Shown piece by piece: positions 26,481 to 35,468 of a DNA stretch of 64,000 nucleotides. The translations under genes were made by a program, and so were the position numbers. Under the pieces are notes generated by a model that saw only the letters and a program-made list of their open reading frames with translations, was not told where the DNA came from and searched no databases. This stretch comes from Ktedonobacter robiniae. Lineage in GTDB: Bacteria > Chloroflexota > Ktedonobacteria > Ktedonobacterales > Ktedonobacteraceae. Each line of letters begins with the position of its first letter. Positions within the stretch are counted from its first letter, which is position 1. The stretch lies in assembly GCF_016587375.1 (NCBI RefSeq), contig NZ_BNJG01000001.1:2982001-3046000 (forward strand). Direction: 5' to 3'.

Positions 26481-26539
26481 AAAGAGATAGATATTCATTT
26501 TGCACGCAATCAAGTGCAAAATGAATATCTATCTCTTTT
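26480..26539. terminator. Perfect 26-bp hairpin, bidirectional terminator
   Basis: Arms 26480-26505 and 26514-26539 are exact inverted repeats with loop GCAATCAA. Each side ends in A4/T4. It lies between the convergent dehydrogenase and SDR genes. Confidence 0.85.
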
Positions 26540-26590
26540 CTCTGAGTGCCACAGGCGCGAACAATCGCGGAAGGCAGCATGCGCTTCTTT

Positions 26591-27373
26591 TTAGCCGCGT
26601 AGGAGCGACGAGGCGCCGTCGATCCAGATCTCGGTACCGCTGATATGGCTGGAGACATCTGAAGCCAGGAAGAGCGCCAACTGGGCTACCTGCTCTGAAC
26701 TGGCGGACTCGCCATCGGCCAGGGGCGTTGAGCCTTCAGGGAACTCGGCAGGAATTTTTACCTTCTCGACATCGCGCTGTTGCGTATTCGCGTTGATTTC
26801 GGTGTCGACCGCTCCCGGGCAGATGACATTGACGCGTATTTTGCTGCGACCCAGCTCAACTGCTAGCATCTTGGTCATGGCAACCTGGGCCGCCTTGGTG
26901 CTGGAGTAGGCCGTGGCGCCAGTATTACTGAAGATGCGCGTTCCATTGACCGAGGCCGTTACGATGATCGAGCCACCCTGCTTTTTCAAAGAGGGGACAG
27001 CGCTCTTAATCGTCAGGAAGGTGCCCGTCAGGTTGGTATTAATTGTCTTCATCCACTCGTCAACTGAGATCTCTTCAATGGGCGCCCAGACACCATTGAT
27101 ACCCGCGTTGGCGAACACGATATCCAGTCGGCCCCAGCGCTCAATAAGCTGCTGTACGGCGCGCTGCATGTCCTGCTCCCGCGCCACATCGGCGGTTATA
27201 GCGATGGCTTCATGCCCCTGGGCTGTAATCTCCTTAACGGTCTGCTCGATCTCGTCGCTGGTATGACTGAGCACGCCAACTCTGGCTCCTTGTTGGGCGA
27301 AGAGCACCGCAGTGGCCTTGCCGATGCCGGAGCCCGCTCCAGTTACTAATGCGACTTTCCCTGAGAGTGTCAC
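26591..27373 (-). CDS. Short-chain dehydrogenase/reductase (SDR)
   Basis: 260 residues, GTG start with GAGGAGGAG upstream. NAD(P) site 'VTGAGSGIGKATA', 'NAGI', catalytic Ser in 'VTASVNG' and 'YSSTKAAQVAMTK' (Y-x3-K) are present, and the C-terminal 'GTEIWIDGASSLLRG' fits the classical FabG-like group. Substrate unknown. Confidence 0.9.
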   Translation of the reverse strand: MTLSGKVALVTGAGSGIGKATAVLFAQQGARVGVLSHTSDEIEQTVKEITAQGHEAIAITADVAREQDMQRAVQQLIERWGRLDIVFANAGINGVWAPIEEISVDEWMKTINTNLTGTFLTIKSAVPSLKKQGGSIIVTASVNGTRIFSNTGATAYSSTKAAQVAMTKMLAVELGRSKIRVNVICPGAVDTEINANTQQRDVEKVKIPAEFPEGSTPLADGESASSEQVAQLALFLASDVSSHISGTEIWIDGASSLLRG

Positions 27374-27877
27374 TGTTATCTCCTCCTCTATGCGATAGAA
27401 TCTTCACAAGATGCACGCTAAGCACGCGCTCCAGGTTTCAATCAGGGCCAAACAGCAAACATCGACACTTGATAAGCCAGCTTTGGGCTTGAATGCTTGA
27501 ACTTGTACACCTTTGGGGCATGTGAAACGTGTTTTTCATAAGACGTTGAAGCCTTGTTCGTAGAGCTTTGATCTGTTATAGCTTTCTTAAGTACGAAAGC
27601 TCCAACGCTGCATCGATAAATAGGAATTAAAAGATCGCGACTTTTTGTTGAGTTTTTACCCGATGGTTGGTATGTGGTTGAGGAGGAGTTCCGCGCACCT
27701 GTCTCGTGCGGCATGTATTTGAAACTGGGGAAAGCGTTGTTAGGGGGTGGGGCCACCGACATGCCGCTGGGTTCTACACGCTGGCTCTGATAAGAGAGAC
27801 GCCACGAGGGCGCCTCTATGCTTTGTCATGCCATGAAGCGATCCGCGGTTTCCTCTACGCTCAAAGGAGATGTTGTT
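27374..27877. other. Intergenic region between divergent SDR and symporter genes
   Basis: About 500 bases containing both promoters. The G-rich part near 27740-27800, just before the symporter, may fold as a leader RNA, but it matches no riboswitch I know. No gene seen. Confidence 0.4.
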
Positions 27878-29530
27878 ATGTTGACCTTTGCATTCACGCA
27901 AGTGAATGTGCCAACAGCGAATCTCGGCTGGGTAGATTACCTGATTATTGGTATTTACTTTTGCGTGACGCTGGGCATTGGTTTCGCGCTCCGAAGACGC
28001 ATGCGCTCTTCCGAGGACTTTTTCCTTTCTGGTCGTTCGCTTCCTAGCTGGGTAACAGGCCTGGCCTTTGTGGGCGCGAACCTGGGCGCGCTCGAAATCC
28101 TAGGCATGGGCGCCAATGCCGCGCAGTACGGCTTTATGCAGGCCCACTTCTACTGGATTGGCGCTATTCCGGCCATGCTGTTTGTGGCCATCTTTATGAT
28201 GCCATTCTACTATGGCAGTAAGACACACTCGGTTCCAGGCTTCCTCAAGCTGCGCTTTAACGAAGCCACCCGTGGCTTTAACGCCATTTCTTTTGGCGTT
28301 TTGACGATCCTGACTTCTGGAATTAATATGTATGCCGCCGCGCTGGTGTTTAACGTCCTGTTTGGCCTGGACCTCAACATCTGCATCTGGATTTCCGCGG
28401 CCTTTATCATGGCCTATATTCTCCTTGGCGGCCTCTCGTCCTCCATTTATAATGAGACCCTGCAATTCTTCCTGATTGTCCTGGGCCTCTTACCGCTTAC
28501 TCTGATTGGCCTGAACCATGTAGGCGGTTGGGCGGGTCTCCAGGCCAAGGTGAATAATCCCGCCTTCTTCCACCTGTGGCAGGGGACGGCCGGGAACAAC
28601 AATCCCTTTGGTGCCAACTTCATTGGCATCGTGCTGGGCCTGGGCTTTGTCCTGAGCTTTGGCTACTGGTGTACCGATTTCCTGGTCGTGCAGCGCGCGC
28701 TGGCGGCTGAGGATGAGGCGGCTGCCGAACGCACACCCTTGATCGCGGCCTTCCCCAAGCTCTTCTTCCCCTTTATCGCTATCGTTCCTGGACTGGTCAT
28801 TTTCTCGCTGATGCCGCACCTGGGCCAGGGTGGCGGCTTCCAGAACTCCTATAACATGGCGATCCCATACGCGATGGTGCAGTTCTTCCCCAGTGGCCTG
28901 CTGGGCCTTGGGCTAACGGCATTGCTGGCATCTTTTATGTCTGGTATGGCCGGTAATGTGACCGCCTTCAATACCGTCTGGACGTATGACATCTATCGCT
29001 CATATATCAAGAAGGACGCGCCTGATAGCCACTATCTGTGGATGGGCCGCATCATTACCGTTGTCGGTATTGTGCTGAGCGTCGGCACAGCTTACCTGGC
29101 GGCAAGCTTCAACAGTATCATGGACTATGTTCAAGCTCTCTTCTCCATCTTTAATGCGCCGCTGCTGGCGACGTTCCTGCTGGGTATGTTCTGGCGTCGC
29201 ACGACTGGTTGGGGTGGTTTTGTTGGCCTGGTGGTGGGGACGGCGGCTTCGATTAGCCTCTGGCTCATGGAGCAGTACCATATGATCTCTATGGGGAGCA
29301 GCCAGGGGTCGAGCATGTGGCGCGCTCTGATCGCCTGGTCGGTTTGTTTCGTGGTGACCATCGTTGTCTCGCTCGTTACCAAGCCGAAACCCGCTAGTGA
29401 GCTGAAGGGCCTGGTCTACAGTATGACGCCGAAGCGTGAGGTTGTGGAGACGGTCTGGTATAAGAAACCTCTGGTACTGGCTGGTATCGCCCTGGCGATA
29501 TTCGTGGTCTTAAACATCATCTTCTTCTAG
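27878..29530 (+). CDS. Solute:sodium symporter (SSS) family transporter
   Basis: 550 residues from ATG 27878, with AAAGGAG upstream. About 14 membrane helices; family motifs include 'FFLSGRSLPSWVTGLAFVGANLGALEILG' and 'GGLSSSIYNETLQFFLIVLG'. It resembles the sugar/inositol (SGLT-like) branch. The 84-residue membrane gene 16 bases downstream is co-transcribed and may be an accessory subunit, as small partners occur for some SSS carriers. Confidence 0.88.
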   Translation: MLTFAFTQVNVPTANLGWVDYLIIGIYFCVTLGIGFALRRRMRSSEDFFLSGRSLPSWVTGLAFVGANLGALEILGMGANAAQYGFMQAHFYWIGAIPAMLFVAIFMMPFYYGSKTHSVPGFLKLRFNEATRGFNAISFGVLTILTSGINMYAAALVFNVLFGLDLNICIWISAAFIMAYILLGGLSSSIYNETLQFFLIVLGLLPLTLIGLNHVGGWAGLQAKVNNPAFFHLWQGTAGNNNPFGANFIGIVLGLGFVLSFGYWCTDFLVVQRALAAEDEAAAERTPLIAAFPKLFFPFIAIVPGLVIFSLMPHLGQGGGFQNSYNMAIPYAMVQFFPSGLLGLGLTALLASFMSGMAGNVTAFNTVWTYDIYRSYIKKDAPDSHYLWMGRIITVVGIVLSVGTAYLAASFNSIMDYVQALFSIFNAPLLATFLLGMFWRRTTGWGGFVGLVVGTAASISLWLMEQYHMISMGSSQGSSMWRALIAWSVCFVVTIVVSLVTKPKPASELKGLVYSMTPKREVVETVWYKKPLVLAGIALAIFVVLNIIFF

Positions 29531-29546
29531 CCAGCGAAAGGACGCA

Positions 29547-29801
29547 ATGATTATGAGTCAACAAGATGTGCGCAACATGGAAAAGTCGGGCGAGACACAT
29601 CGGCTCTCTATCGCCTTAACTATTGGCACGACCATTGGGGTTATCGGGCTGGTGCTCCTCCTCTATGGAGCATTCGGCACAGGTGCCGAGTATAACCGCA
29701 GCGATGGCTTCAATATTAACCTGTGGTGGGGGCTGGTAATGCTCATCGTAGGCGCAGTCATGGCAGGAGGCAGCTTCCTGTCAAGCCGTAAAAAGCGCTA
29801 A
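29547..29801 (+). CDS. Small two-helix membrane protein, symporter partner
   Basis: 84 residues, with AAAGGAC before ATG. Two transmembrane helices (about 25-45 and 60-78) are separated by a short loop with 'GAEYNRSDGFNINLWWG'; the C-terminus is basic. It directly follows the SSS gene and ends in the terminator hairpin. The function as a subunit is inferred from position. Confidence 0.7.
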   Translation: MIMSQQDVRNMEKSGETHRLSIALTIGTTIGVIGLVLLLYGAFGTGAEYNRSDGFNINLWWGLVMLIVGAVMAGGSFLSSRKKR

Positions 29802-29867
29802 TCTTGATGAGAAAAGTGGGTCGGTCGGGGTATACACCCCGACCGACCCACTTTTCTCATCAAGATT
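29800..29867. terminator. Perfect 32-bp hairpin between convergent genes
   Basis: Arms 29800-29831 and 29836-29867 are exact inverted repeats with loop ATAC. The hairpin fills the whole gap between the small membrane gene (stop at 29801) and ppdK (stop at 29869). Confidence 0.85.
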
Positions 29868-29868
29868 A

Positions 29869-32649
29869 TTATTTATCGCGCTCGGACTGGTGCAACGCGG
29901 CCTGCGCGGCAGCCAGGCGTGCGACGGGAACGCGGAAGGGCGAGCAGCTCACGTAGTCGAGGCCAACTTCGTGGCAGAAGGTGATGCTTTCAGGATCACC
30001 ACCATGCTCACCGCAGATGCCCAGCTCAATATCCTTGTTGGTGTGGCGTCCCTTGGCTACGGCCATGGCGACCAGCTGGCCCACGCCCTCACGATCAAGG
30101 GTCTGGAAGGGATTGGTGGGTAGAATCTTAACCTTGTCCTTCTGACCGGGAACATCCAGGCCATCGACATACTTGAGCAAGAACTTGCCCTCGGCGTCGT
30201 CACGGCTATAGCCGAAGGTGGTCTGTGTCAGGTCGTTGGTACCGAAGCTAAAGAAGTCGGAGACCGGTGCGATCTGATCGGCGGTCACGGCGGCGCGTGG
30301 AACCTCGATCATGGTGCCAAATTTGTACGCGATGGCGCCACCAGATTCGCGCGCAATCTCCGCGGCGACGCTCTCCAACTGCCTCCGGACCTCGCGTAGC
30401 TCATTGACGTGGCCGACCAGTGGGATCATAATCTTCGGCTGGAGCTTCTTGCCCTCGCGCGCTAGCTCGGCTGCGGCCTCCAGAATGGCGCGCGTCTGCA
30501 TGATGTTGATCTCAGGGAAGAGCAGGCCGAGGCGACAGCCGCGTAAGCCCAGCATGGGATTCATCTCACGCATAGAGCCGACGGCTTCGAGCATGGCCTT
30601 CTTCTCTTGCAGCTCCGCCTCATGTCCGCCCTGGGTCTCCAGGCGAGTGACCTCGACCAGGAGCTCTTCATAGGAGGGTAGGAACTCATGCAGCGGTGGA
30701 TCGATCAGGCGAATAACGACCGGGTAGCCCTCGCCTGTTGTGGGGCTGACCATGGCCGAGAAGATGCCCTTAAAGTCGCTGCGCTGGAAGGGTAGCAACT
30801 GATCGAGTGCGGCCAGGCGCTCCTCGGGGCTGCGTGCGAGAATCATCTTCTGCACGATGGGGAGGCGCTCCTGCTCCATAAACATATGCTCGGTGCGGCA
30901 GAGGCCAATGCCCTCGGCTCCAAAGGCGACGGCGCGCTGTGCATCGCGTGGGTAGTCGGCATTCGCCCAGACGCCAAGCCTGCGTACCTTGTCGGCCCAG
31001 CCCAGCAGCGTCTGTAAATCTTCCTCCCTGGCGAAATCGGAATCAACGGTCTGAATGCGACCCTGGAAGACCTCGCCCGTCGCGCCATCAATCGAAATGT
31101 CGTCGCCCTCGCGAATAACACTATTAGAATTGTTGACGCGGAAGAGGCGCTCGCTATCACTGACGCGGATGCCCTCACAGCCAGCGACACAGGGAAGACC
31201 CAGCCCGCGTGCCACAACGGCGGCGTGGCTGGTCGCACCACCGCGTGCGGTGAGAATACCCTTGGCAACGAGCATGCCATGGACGTCATCGGGGCTGGTT
31301 TCCGGGCGCACCAGTACGACGGATACGCCGGATTTGCCCAGCTCCTCGGCGCGATCCGCGTCGAAGACAGCTTTACCGTAGGCCGCACCCGGCGAGGCGT
31401 TCAGGCCCTTTGCGAGCAGGCGACCCTCCGTCGTGGCCTTTCGCTTCTCCGCTTCATCAAAGCGGGGCAGGAGCAGCTGGTAGACATGCGCGGGTTCAAC
31501 GCGTTGCAGGGCCTCTTCAGGCGTGATCAAGCCCTCGCGCACCATATCCACGGCGACCTTGATCGCAGCTCTGGCGTTGCGCTTGGCTGAGCGTGTTTGC
31601 AACATGTAGAGCCGACCATGCTCGACCGTAAACTCCAGGTCCTGCATATCGCGGTAGTGCGCCTCCAGGCGTTTGGCGATCTCCAGGAATTGGCGATAGA
31701 CTTCGGGCAGGTCTTCGTGCAGGCGGCTGATTTTTGATGGCGTACGAATACCGGCGACCACATCCTCACCCTGGGCATTAAGCAAATACTCGCCAAACAT
31801 CTCGTGCTCGCCGTTTGAAGGGTTGCGGGTAAAGGCCACACCTGTGCCGCTATCACTGCCCATATTGCCGAAGACCATGCTCTGGACATTGACGGCGGTT
31901 CCCAGATTGTGCGGAATTTTGTTGAAATTGCGGTAGTCGATGGCGCGTTTGTTGTTCCAGGAGGCGAAAACGGCCTCGATTGCCTTGCGCAACTGCTCAT
32001 AGACGTCTGTGGGGAAGGGCTGTCCCGAGGCTCGCTCCGCGACCTGCTTAAATTCGACGACCAGCTCTTTAAGGGCCTGAGCGGGAATCTCGGCATCCGT
32101 CTTTGCGCCCGTGCGCTGCTTGTAGGTTTCCAGGATGTGTTCAAAGTCCTGGGGATTAGTATTCAACACGATCTTACTGAACATCTGAATGAAGCGGCGA
32201 TAGGCGTCATAGGCGAAGCGCTCGTCCTGGGTTAGGGCTATGAGGCCCTGTACGGTTTCGTCATTGATACCCAGGTTCAGCACCGTATCCATCATACCGG
32301 GCATAGAGAACTTCGCGCCTGAGCGTACCGAGACCAGGAGTGGATTCTCCCGACCCCCAAACTGTTTACCCGTCTGTGCTTCGACAATTTGCAGCGCGGC
32401 GAGGGCCTGGTCCCACATACCAGCGGGGAACTGTTTCTGTTCCTCGTAGTAGGCATTGCAGACCTCAGTTGTGATTGTAAAGCCGGGAGGAACAGGCAGA
32501 CCAGCATTAGTCATCTCGGCCACGCCAGCACCCTTACCACCGAGGAGGGCACGCATGGAGGCGTTGCCCTCGCTAAAGAGATAGACCCATTTTCTTGGAG
32601 ACTGTTTGACAGCCTCCTCCAATTGTGTGTGTGTGATCTGTTGCGTCAT
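29869..32649 (-). CDS. ppdK: Pyruvate, phosphate dikinase
   Basis: 926 residues, full length for the family, with GGAGGAC upstream of ATG. The N-terminal ATP-grasp part carries 'GGKGAGVAEMTNAGLPVPPGFTI'; the central phosphohistidine domain has 'GGATSHAAVVARG' with the catalytic His near residue 475. The C-terminal PEP/pyruvate barrel has 'GICGEHGGDPESI' and the catalytic Cys near residue 902 ('YVSCSPFRVP'). It interconverts pyruvate + ATP + Pi with PEP + AMP + PPi. No regulator gene (DUF299) lies beside it. Confidence 0.97.
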   Translation of the reverse strand: MTQQITHTQLEEAVKQSPRKWVYLFSEGNASMRALLGGKGAGVAEMTNAGLPVPPGFTITTEVCNAYYEEQKQFPAGMWDQALAALQIVEAQTGKQFGGRENPLLVSVRSGAKFSMPGMMDTVLNLGINDETVQGLIALTQDERFAYDAYRRFIQMFSKIVLNTNPQDFEHILETYKQRTGAKTDAEIPAQALKELVVEFKQVAERASGQPFPTDVYEQLRKAIEAVFASWNNKRAIDYRNFNKIPHNLGTAVNVQSMVFGNMGSDSGTGVAFTRNPSNGEHEMFGEYLLNAQGEDVVAGIRTPSKISRLHEDLPEVYRQFLEIAKRLEAHYRDMQDLEFTVEHGRLYMLQTRSAKRNARAAIKVAVDMVREGLITPEEALQRVEPAHVYQLLLPRFDEAEKRKATTEGRLLAKGLNASPGAAYGKAVFDADRAEELGKSGVSVVLVRPETSPDDVHGMLVAKGILTARGGATSHAAVVARGLGLPCVAGCEGIRVSDSERLFRVNNSNSVIREGDDISIDGATGEVFQGRIQTVDSDFAREEDLQTLLGWADKVRRLGVWANADYPRDAQRAVAFGAEGIGLCRTEHMFMEQERLPIVQKMILARSPEERLAALDQLLPFQRSDFKGIFSAMVSPTTGEGYPVVIRLIDPPLHEFLPSYEELLVEVTRLETQGGHEAELQEKKAMLEAVGSMREMNPMLGLRGCRLGLLFPEINIMQTRAILEAAAELAREGKKLQPKIMIPLVGHVNELREVRRQLESVAAEIARESGGAIAYKFGTMIEVPRAAVTADQIAPVSDFFSFGTNDLTQTTFGYSRDDAEGKFLLKYVDGLDVPGQKDKVKILPTNPFQTLDREGVGQLVAMAVAKGRHTNKDIELGICGEHGGDPESITFCHEVGLDYVSCSPFRVPVARLAAAQAALHQSERDK

Positions 32650-32707
32650 GAAGATGTGTCCTCCACTTGTGCTTGTGACCCTGGCATGGCCTGTCTTCTG
32701 TCACATA

Positions 32708-32813
32708 CTTCTGATCCGAAAACCCTGAGCGCGCTTGTCCCCGAATGGGGGAAGCGCTAGACACGTCAGTGACGTTGCCGTGTCCCCGAATGGGGAGGTT
32801 CCGGAATAAGATC
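32708..32813 (+). repeat. Palindromic repeat family A, copy 4 (long form)
   Basis: Same ends and duplicated inner core as copy 3 (CCCCGAATGGGG twice). It lies about 60 bases upstream of ppdK. Confidence 0.85.
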
Positions 32814-32889
32814 ATCGACAGGTCAAGAAGAAGGCGTACCTTTTCCTGAGTGCCAGGACCCTGGTCGCGCTACAAATCGCGACCAATGA

Positions 32890-33474
32890 CTACGTTGTCA
32901 AAACAATATTACGTGCCCAGCGTAGGACTGTGCGAGCGCTCTGAATATAGCTACTCGCTTCATCGGCACTGATGACCTCATCGGCCTCTTCAGGAGGGGT
33001 GTCGGCGTAAAACGCCTCGGGATGGAACGGCGAGAGCCGGGCCATCTCCTCTTGAATCGAGTCCGGTGCTCCAACCTGTGCGCCCAGTGCGCGCAAGTCA
33101 TGATTATATGGAGAGCGGCGGCCAATGTTGAGCAAGCTTACAGCTTGCGCAGCCTTTTCCGCCACCTGGTTGCAGTAATCGGCGCAGGCAAAATGACGGC
33201 CCAGGCCAATTTCAAGTGTGGCTGTGGTCATATCCTGTGCGGCCTCCGCGAAAAGTCCTAATGCACCCTGAACATCATGGTCCGGGTATACCTCCCTGTC
33301 CTCCTCATCCTCCTCACCTCCGAAGGGCGCAGGCGATGCCGCCTCTGCATGAACAAATGGTTGCTGGGTCTGATCCTGTGACTCTACTCCACCCAGGAGG
33401 AGAGCTTCTAGATCGCTTTCAATGGAGTCATGATCGCTGTATCGATGGTTGGGCATTTCATGCATGTTAGACAT
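32890..33474 (-). CDS. Stand-alone HEPN-domain protein with acidic N-terminus
   Basis: 194 residues from ATG 33474 (GAAGGAAC at -9). Residues 1-75 are acidic and disordered ('EEDEEDREVYPDHD'). Then a HEPN-type four-helix bundle: 'LGLFAEAAQDMTTATLEIGLG', 'CADYCNQVAEKAAQAVSLLNIG', then 'RRSPYNHDLRALG', which fits the HEPN R-x4-H motif and its HDL ending. HEPN proteins are often RNases, usually paired with an MNT nucleotidyltransferase; no partner is visible here. It could be a toxin, an RNase or a structural relative. Confidence 0.65.
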   Translation of the reverse strand: MSNMHEMPNHRYSDHDSIESDLEALLLGGVESQDQTQQPFVHAEAASPAPFGGEEDEEDREVYPDHDVQGALGLFAEAAQDMTTATLEIGLGRHFACADYCNQVAEKAAQAVSLLNIGRRSPYNHDLRALGAQVGAPDSIQEEMARLSPFHPEAFYADTPPEEADEVISADEASSYIQSARTVLRWARNIVLTT

Positions 33475-33847
33475 GGTAAGTGTTCCTTCTACAGGGTGCC
33501 GAAACGTTGGCACGTTTTACGAGGTGTTGTATAGCATTGATTATTAAGTGATGCTATCCCGAACATAGTATTCCTAATCAAGCTAATCTGTCAATGGCTG
33601 TAGGAGCATCTTTCGATATGTTTAACGAGTATCAGTTTAGCTAATACTTGTTTGTCATATTGATGTATGTATATGTAGATGAAGGAAATTTTTTGTGTTG
33701 ACGGATGTAATGAAATAAATTGCGAGAAAAGCGGAAAGCTGCATAACTGTATATCAGGCTGTTGGCAGCAGGAGCGTTTTGCGCTTCACATACGTGTATC
33801 TATGTATGTTGATATAAAAATGGTTATGCGTGAAAGTGAAGGTGCAA

Positions 33848-34525
33848 ATGAATATAGATGAATCGATGTCTGTTATGGCACAGCCCATGGTGATCGGTGT
33901 CTTTGAGAAGCGGGAAAAGGCCGAGGAGGCATTGGAGGATTTGCGCCGGGCGGGATTTACGGATCAGCAAATAGGCTTTCTCTATCGTCATCTTGATACT
34001 CAGGAGAGTGAGAAAAAGATCTCGACCGAGTCTGCAATTGGGGCAGCGGCAGGCGCCATCGGCGGTGGCGCCTTAAGCAGTGTCCTGACGGTTGCAGCAA
34101 TCTCAGCCATCCCGGGTGTGGGGCCTGCCATCGCGGGTGGAATCATCTTTGCCGCGTTGGGAGGGGCCGCCCTGGGAGCTATGGCGGGTGGCTTTGTGGG
34201 CATGCTGATTGGTATGGGAGTACCCGAAGACGAGGCACATTACTACCAGGGAGAATTGGAGCATGGCCGCACCATTGTCACAGTGAAGAGCAATGAGCGC
34301 TATGATGAGGCGCGGCAGGTGCTGAAGCAGCACGGCGCCTATGACGCGACCGAGCGCATGGCGCAATTGCAGCCGGGTGATACGCAAGCTCAGTCCTCGC
34401 TCCCGGCGACAAGTTTCCACGATGAAGACACAGTCGAGCGTGGAACGCCTGAGTACAATCAGAATGTGCCACTTGAAGAGGCTGATACCATCAAAGTCGA
34501 GAACTACCGCCCACCAGTGCGCTAA
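33848..34525 (+). CDS. General-stress/YflT-like protein with glycine-zipper membrane segment
   Basis: 225 residues. The N-terminal alpha/beta part is 'VIGVFEKREKAEEALEDLRRAGF' and a matching half-repeat lies further on ('IVTVKSNERYDEARQVLKQHGA'). Between them lies a Gly/Ala-rich hydrophobic hairpin (about 70-125). The tail is acidic and ends 'NQNVPLEEADTIKVENYRPP'. Such proteins accumulate under stress; the role is unknown. ATG 33848 has GAAGGTG a few bases upstream; other starts at 33830 and 33866 are possible. Confidence 0.75.
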   Translation: MNIDESMSVMAQPMVIGVFEKREKAEEALEDLRRAGFTDQQIGFLYRHLDTQESEKKISTESAIGAAAGAIGGGALSSVLTVAAISAIPGVGPAIAGGIIFAALGGAALGAMAGGFVGMLIGMGVPEDEAHYYQGELEHGRTIVTVKSNERYDEARQVLKQHGAYDATERMAQLQPGDTQAQSSLPATSFHDEDTVERGTPEYNQNVPLEEADTIKVENYRPPVR

Positions 34526-34535
34526 CAATAACAGA

Positions 34536-34614
34536 GTAGCCGCGTACGCCAGGAGCGGGCCCGCTCCTGGCGTACGCGGCTACTGGTGCTACGCACTGTG
34601 GCGTACGCGGCTAC
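34536..34614. terminator. Perfect 24-bp palindrome plus a third arm copy
   Basis: 34536-34583 is a palindrome with two 24-bp arms and no loop (centre GCGGGCCCGC). A further copy of the outer right arm (GGCGTACGCGGCTAC) follows at 34600-34614, directly before the tag stop. It allows two alternative hairpins and lies between convergent genes. Confidence 0.75.
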
Positions 34615-35150
34615 TGCTGATACCAGGGGGGATTGAGGGTCAGGATCTGGTGGTAGATGGGGCAACTGTCCTGGTGCGCTCCGGGCAGATAGCCTGTGCT
34701 CATGAGAAATTCATTGACGATCTCGCCACCCGTAAAAACAAAGTTCTTTTTGAAGAGTTTGACCCACTGCTCCTTATTTAGAGGATGATGAAGCGTGAGC
34801 CAGTTCGCGAAGGAGCCATGCTGCTCGCGCAGGACGACGAGGCGGCGCGCATTCTCAATCACCGCGCGCACCTTCAATCGATTGCGAATAATGCCTGCAT
34901 CACTGAGGAGCCGTTCTTCCTCCTGAGAGCCATAGCTCGCAACTCGATCAAGATCAAAACCGTCGAAGGCGCGTTGAAAGTTCTCCTTCTTCTTTAAAAT
35001 AGTCTGCCAGGAAAGACCTGCCTGGTTGATCTCCAGGGCCAGGCGCTCGAAGAGGGCGGCGTCGGTGGTGAGGGGAAAACCATACTCCTGATCATGGTAT
35101 GCCTGGTGCAGCGGATGCTCGCGGGCAAAATCGCAATAGCTCTGAGCCAT
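34611..35150 (-). CDS. tag: DNA-3-methyladenine glycosylase I
   Basis: 179 residues from ATG 35150 with AGAGGAC upstream. It has the family blocks 'YHDQEYGFP', 'LFERLALEINQAGLSWQTILKKKENFQRAF' and 'NRLKVRAVIENA', with 'FTGGEIVNEFLMSTGYLPGA' near the end. It removes 3-methyladenine from DNA. The first Cys of the N-terminal zinc snap is replaced ('MAQSYCDFA' keeps one Cys); later ligands (His and Cys near 'GAHQDSC') are present. Confidence 0.93.
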   Translation of the reverse strand: MAQSYCDFAREHPLHQAYHDQEYGFPLTTDAALFERLALEINQAGLSWQTILKKKENFQRAFDGFDLDRVASYGSQEEERLLSDAGIIRNRLKVRAVIENARRLVVLREQHGSFANWLTLHHPLNKEQWVKLFKKNFVFTGGEIVNEFLMSTGYLPGAHQDSCPIYHQILTLNPPWYQQ

Positions 35151-35468
35151 AGGTTCGTGTGTCCTCTTTTCTCTCGACCAAAGGTCCTTCATTGGGAAGT
35201 GCCTATCTATTTGTTACGCAATATGCTCGTTTGTAGCGTAAATACTTCGGCTTTTTCTGTCAAGACAGGACTAAATGCCTGATAGCGAGTAGGTAAAAAG
35301 TCATTATTTCCTGTGCCTGGCGCTCTGCTGCGTTGGAATAGAGTGAAAGCGTATAGACGCCGAAGGTTGACGTTGATAGTGGAGAGGATGCGTGGTGTAG
35401 GGTCCATGCTTGCATGGACTTAGATAGAATCAGATATCTGTATTTGGGACGACGAAGGAGCTGCAAGC
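35151..35468. other. Intergenic region with a short palindrome (family R2, copy 1)
   Basis: Holds TGTAGGGTCCATGC-TT-GCATGGAC (35396-35422), related to palindromes at 38053-38096 and 46329-46359. Otherwise no gene. GAAGGAGC at its right end is the ribosome site of the next gene. Confidence 0.5.

Noticed and set aside
27442..27762. 106-codon minus-strand frame between the SDR and symporter genes
   Set aside because: No ribosome site, odd Ser/Thr/Lys composition and no recognisable motif; it lies in the divergent promoter region.
27740..27810. Possible ZTP/other riboswitch before the symporter
   Set aside because: A few G/C-rich blocks resemble pieces of riboswitches, but the conserved core is not there.
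33679..33861. 60-codon frame overlapping the stress-protein start
   Set aside because: Overlaps the better-supported gene and has no clear start signal.
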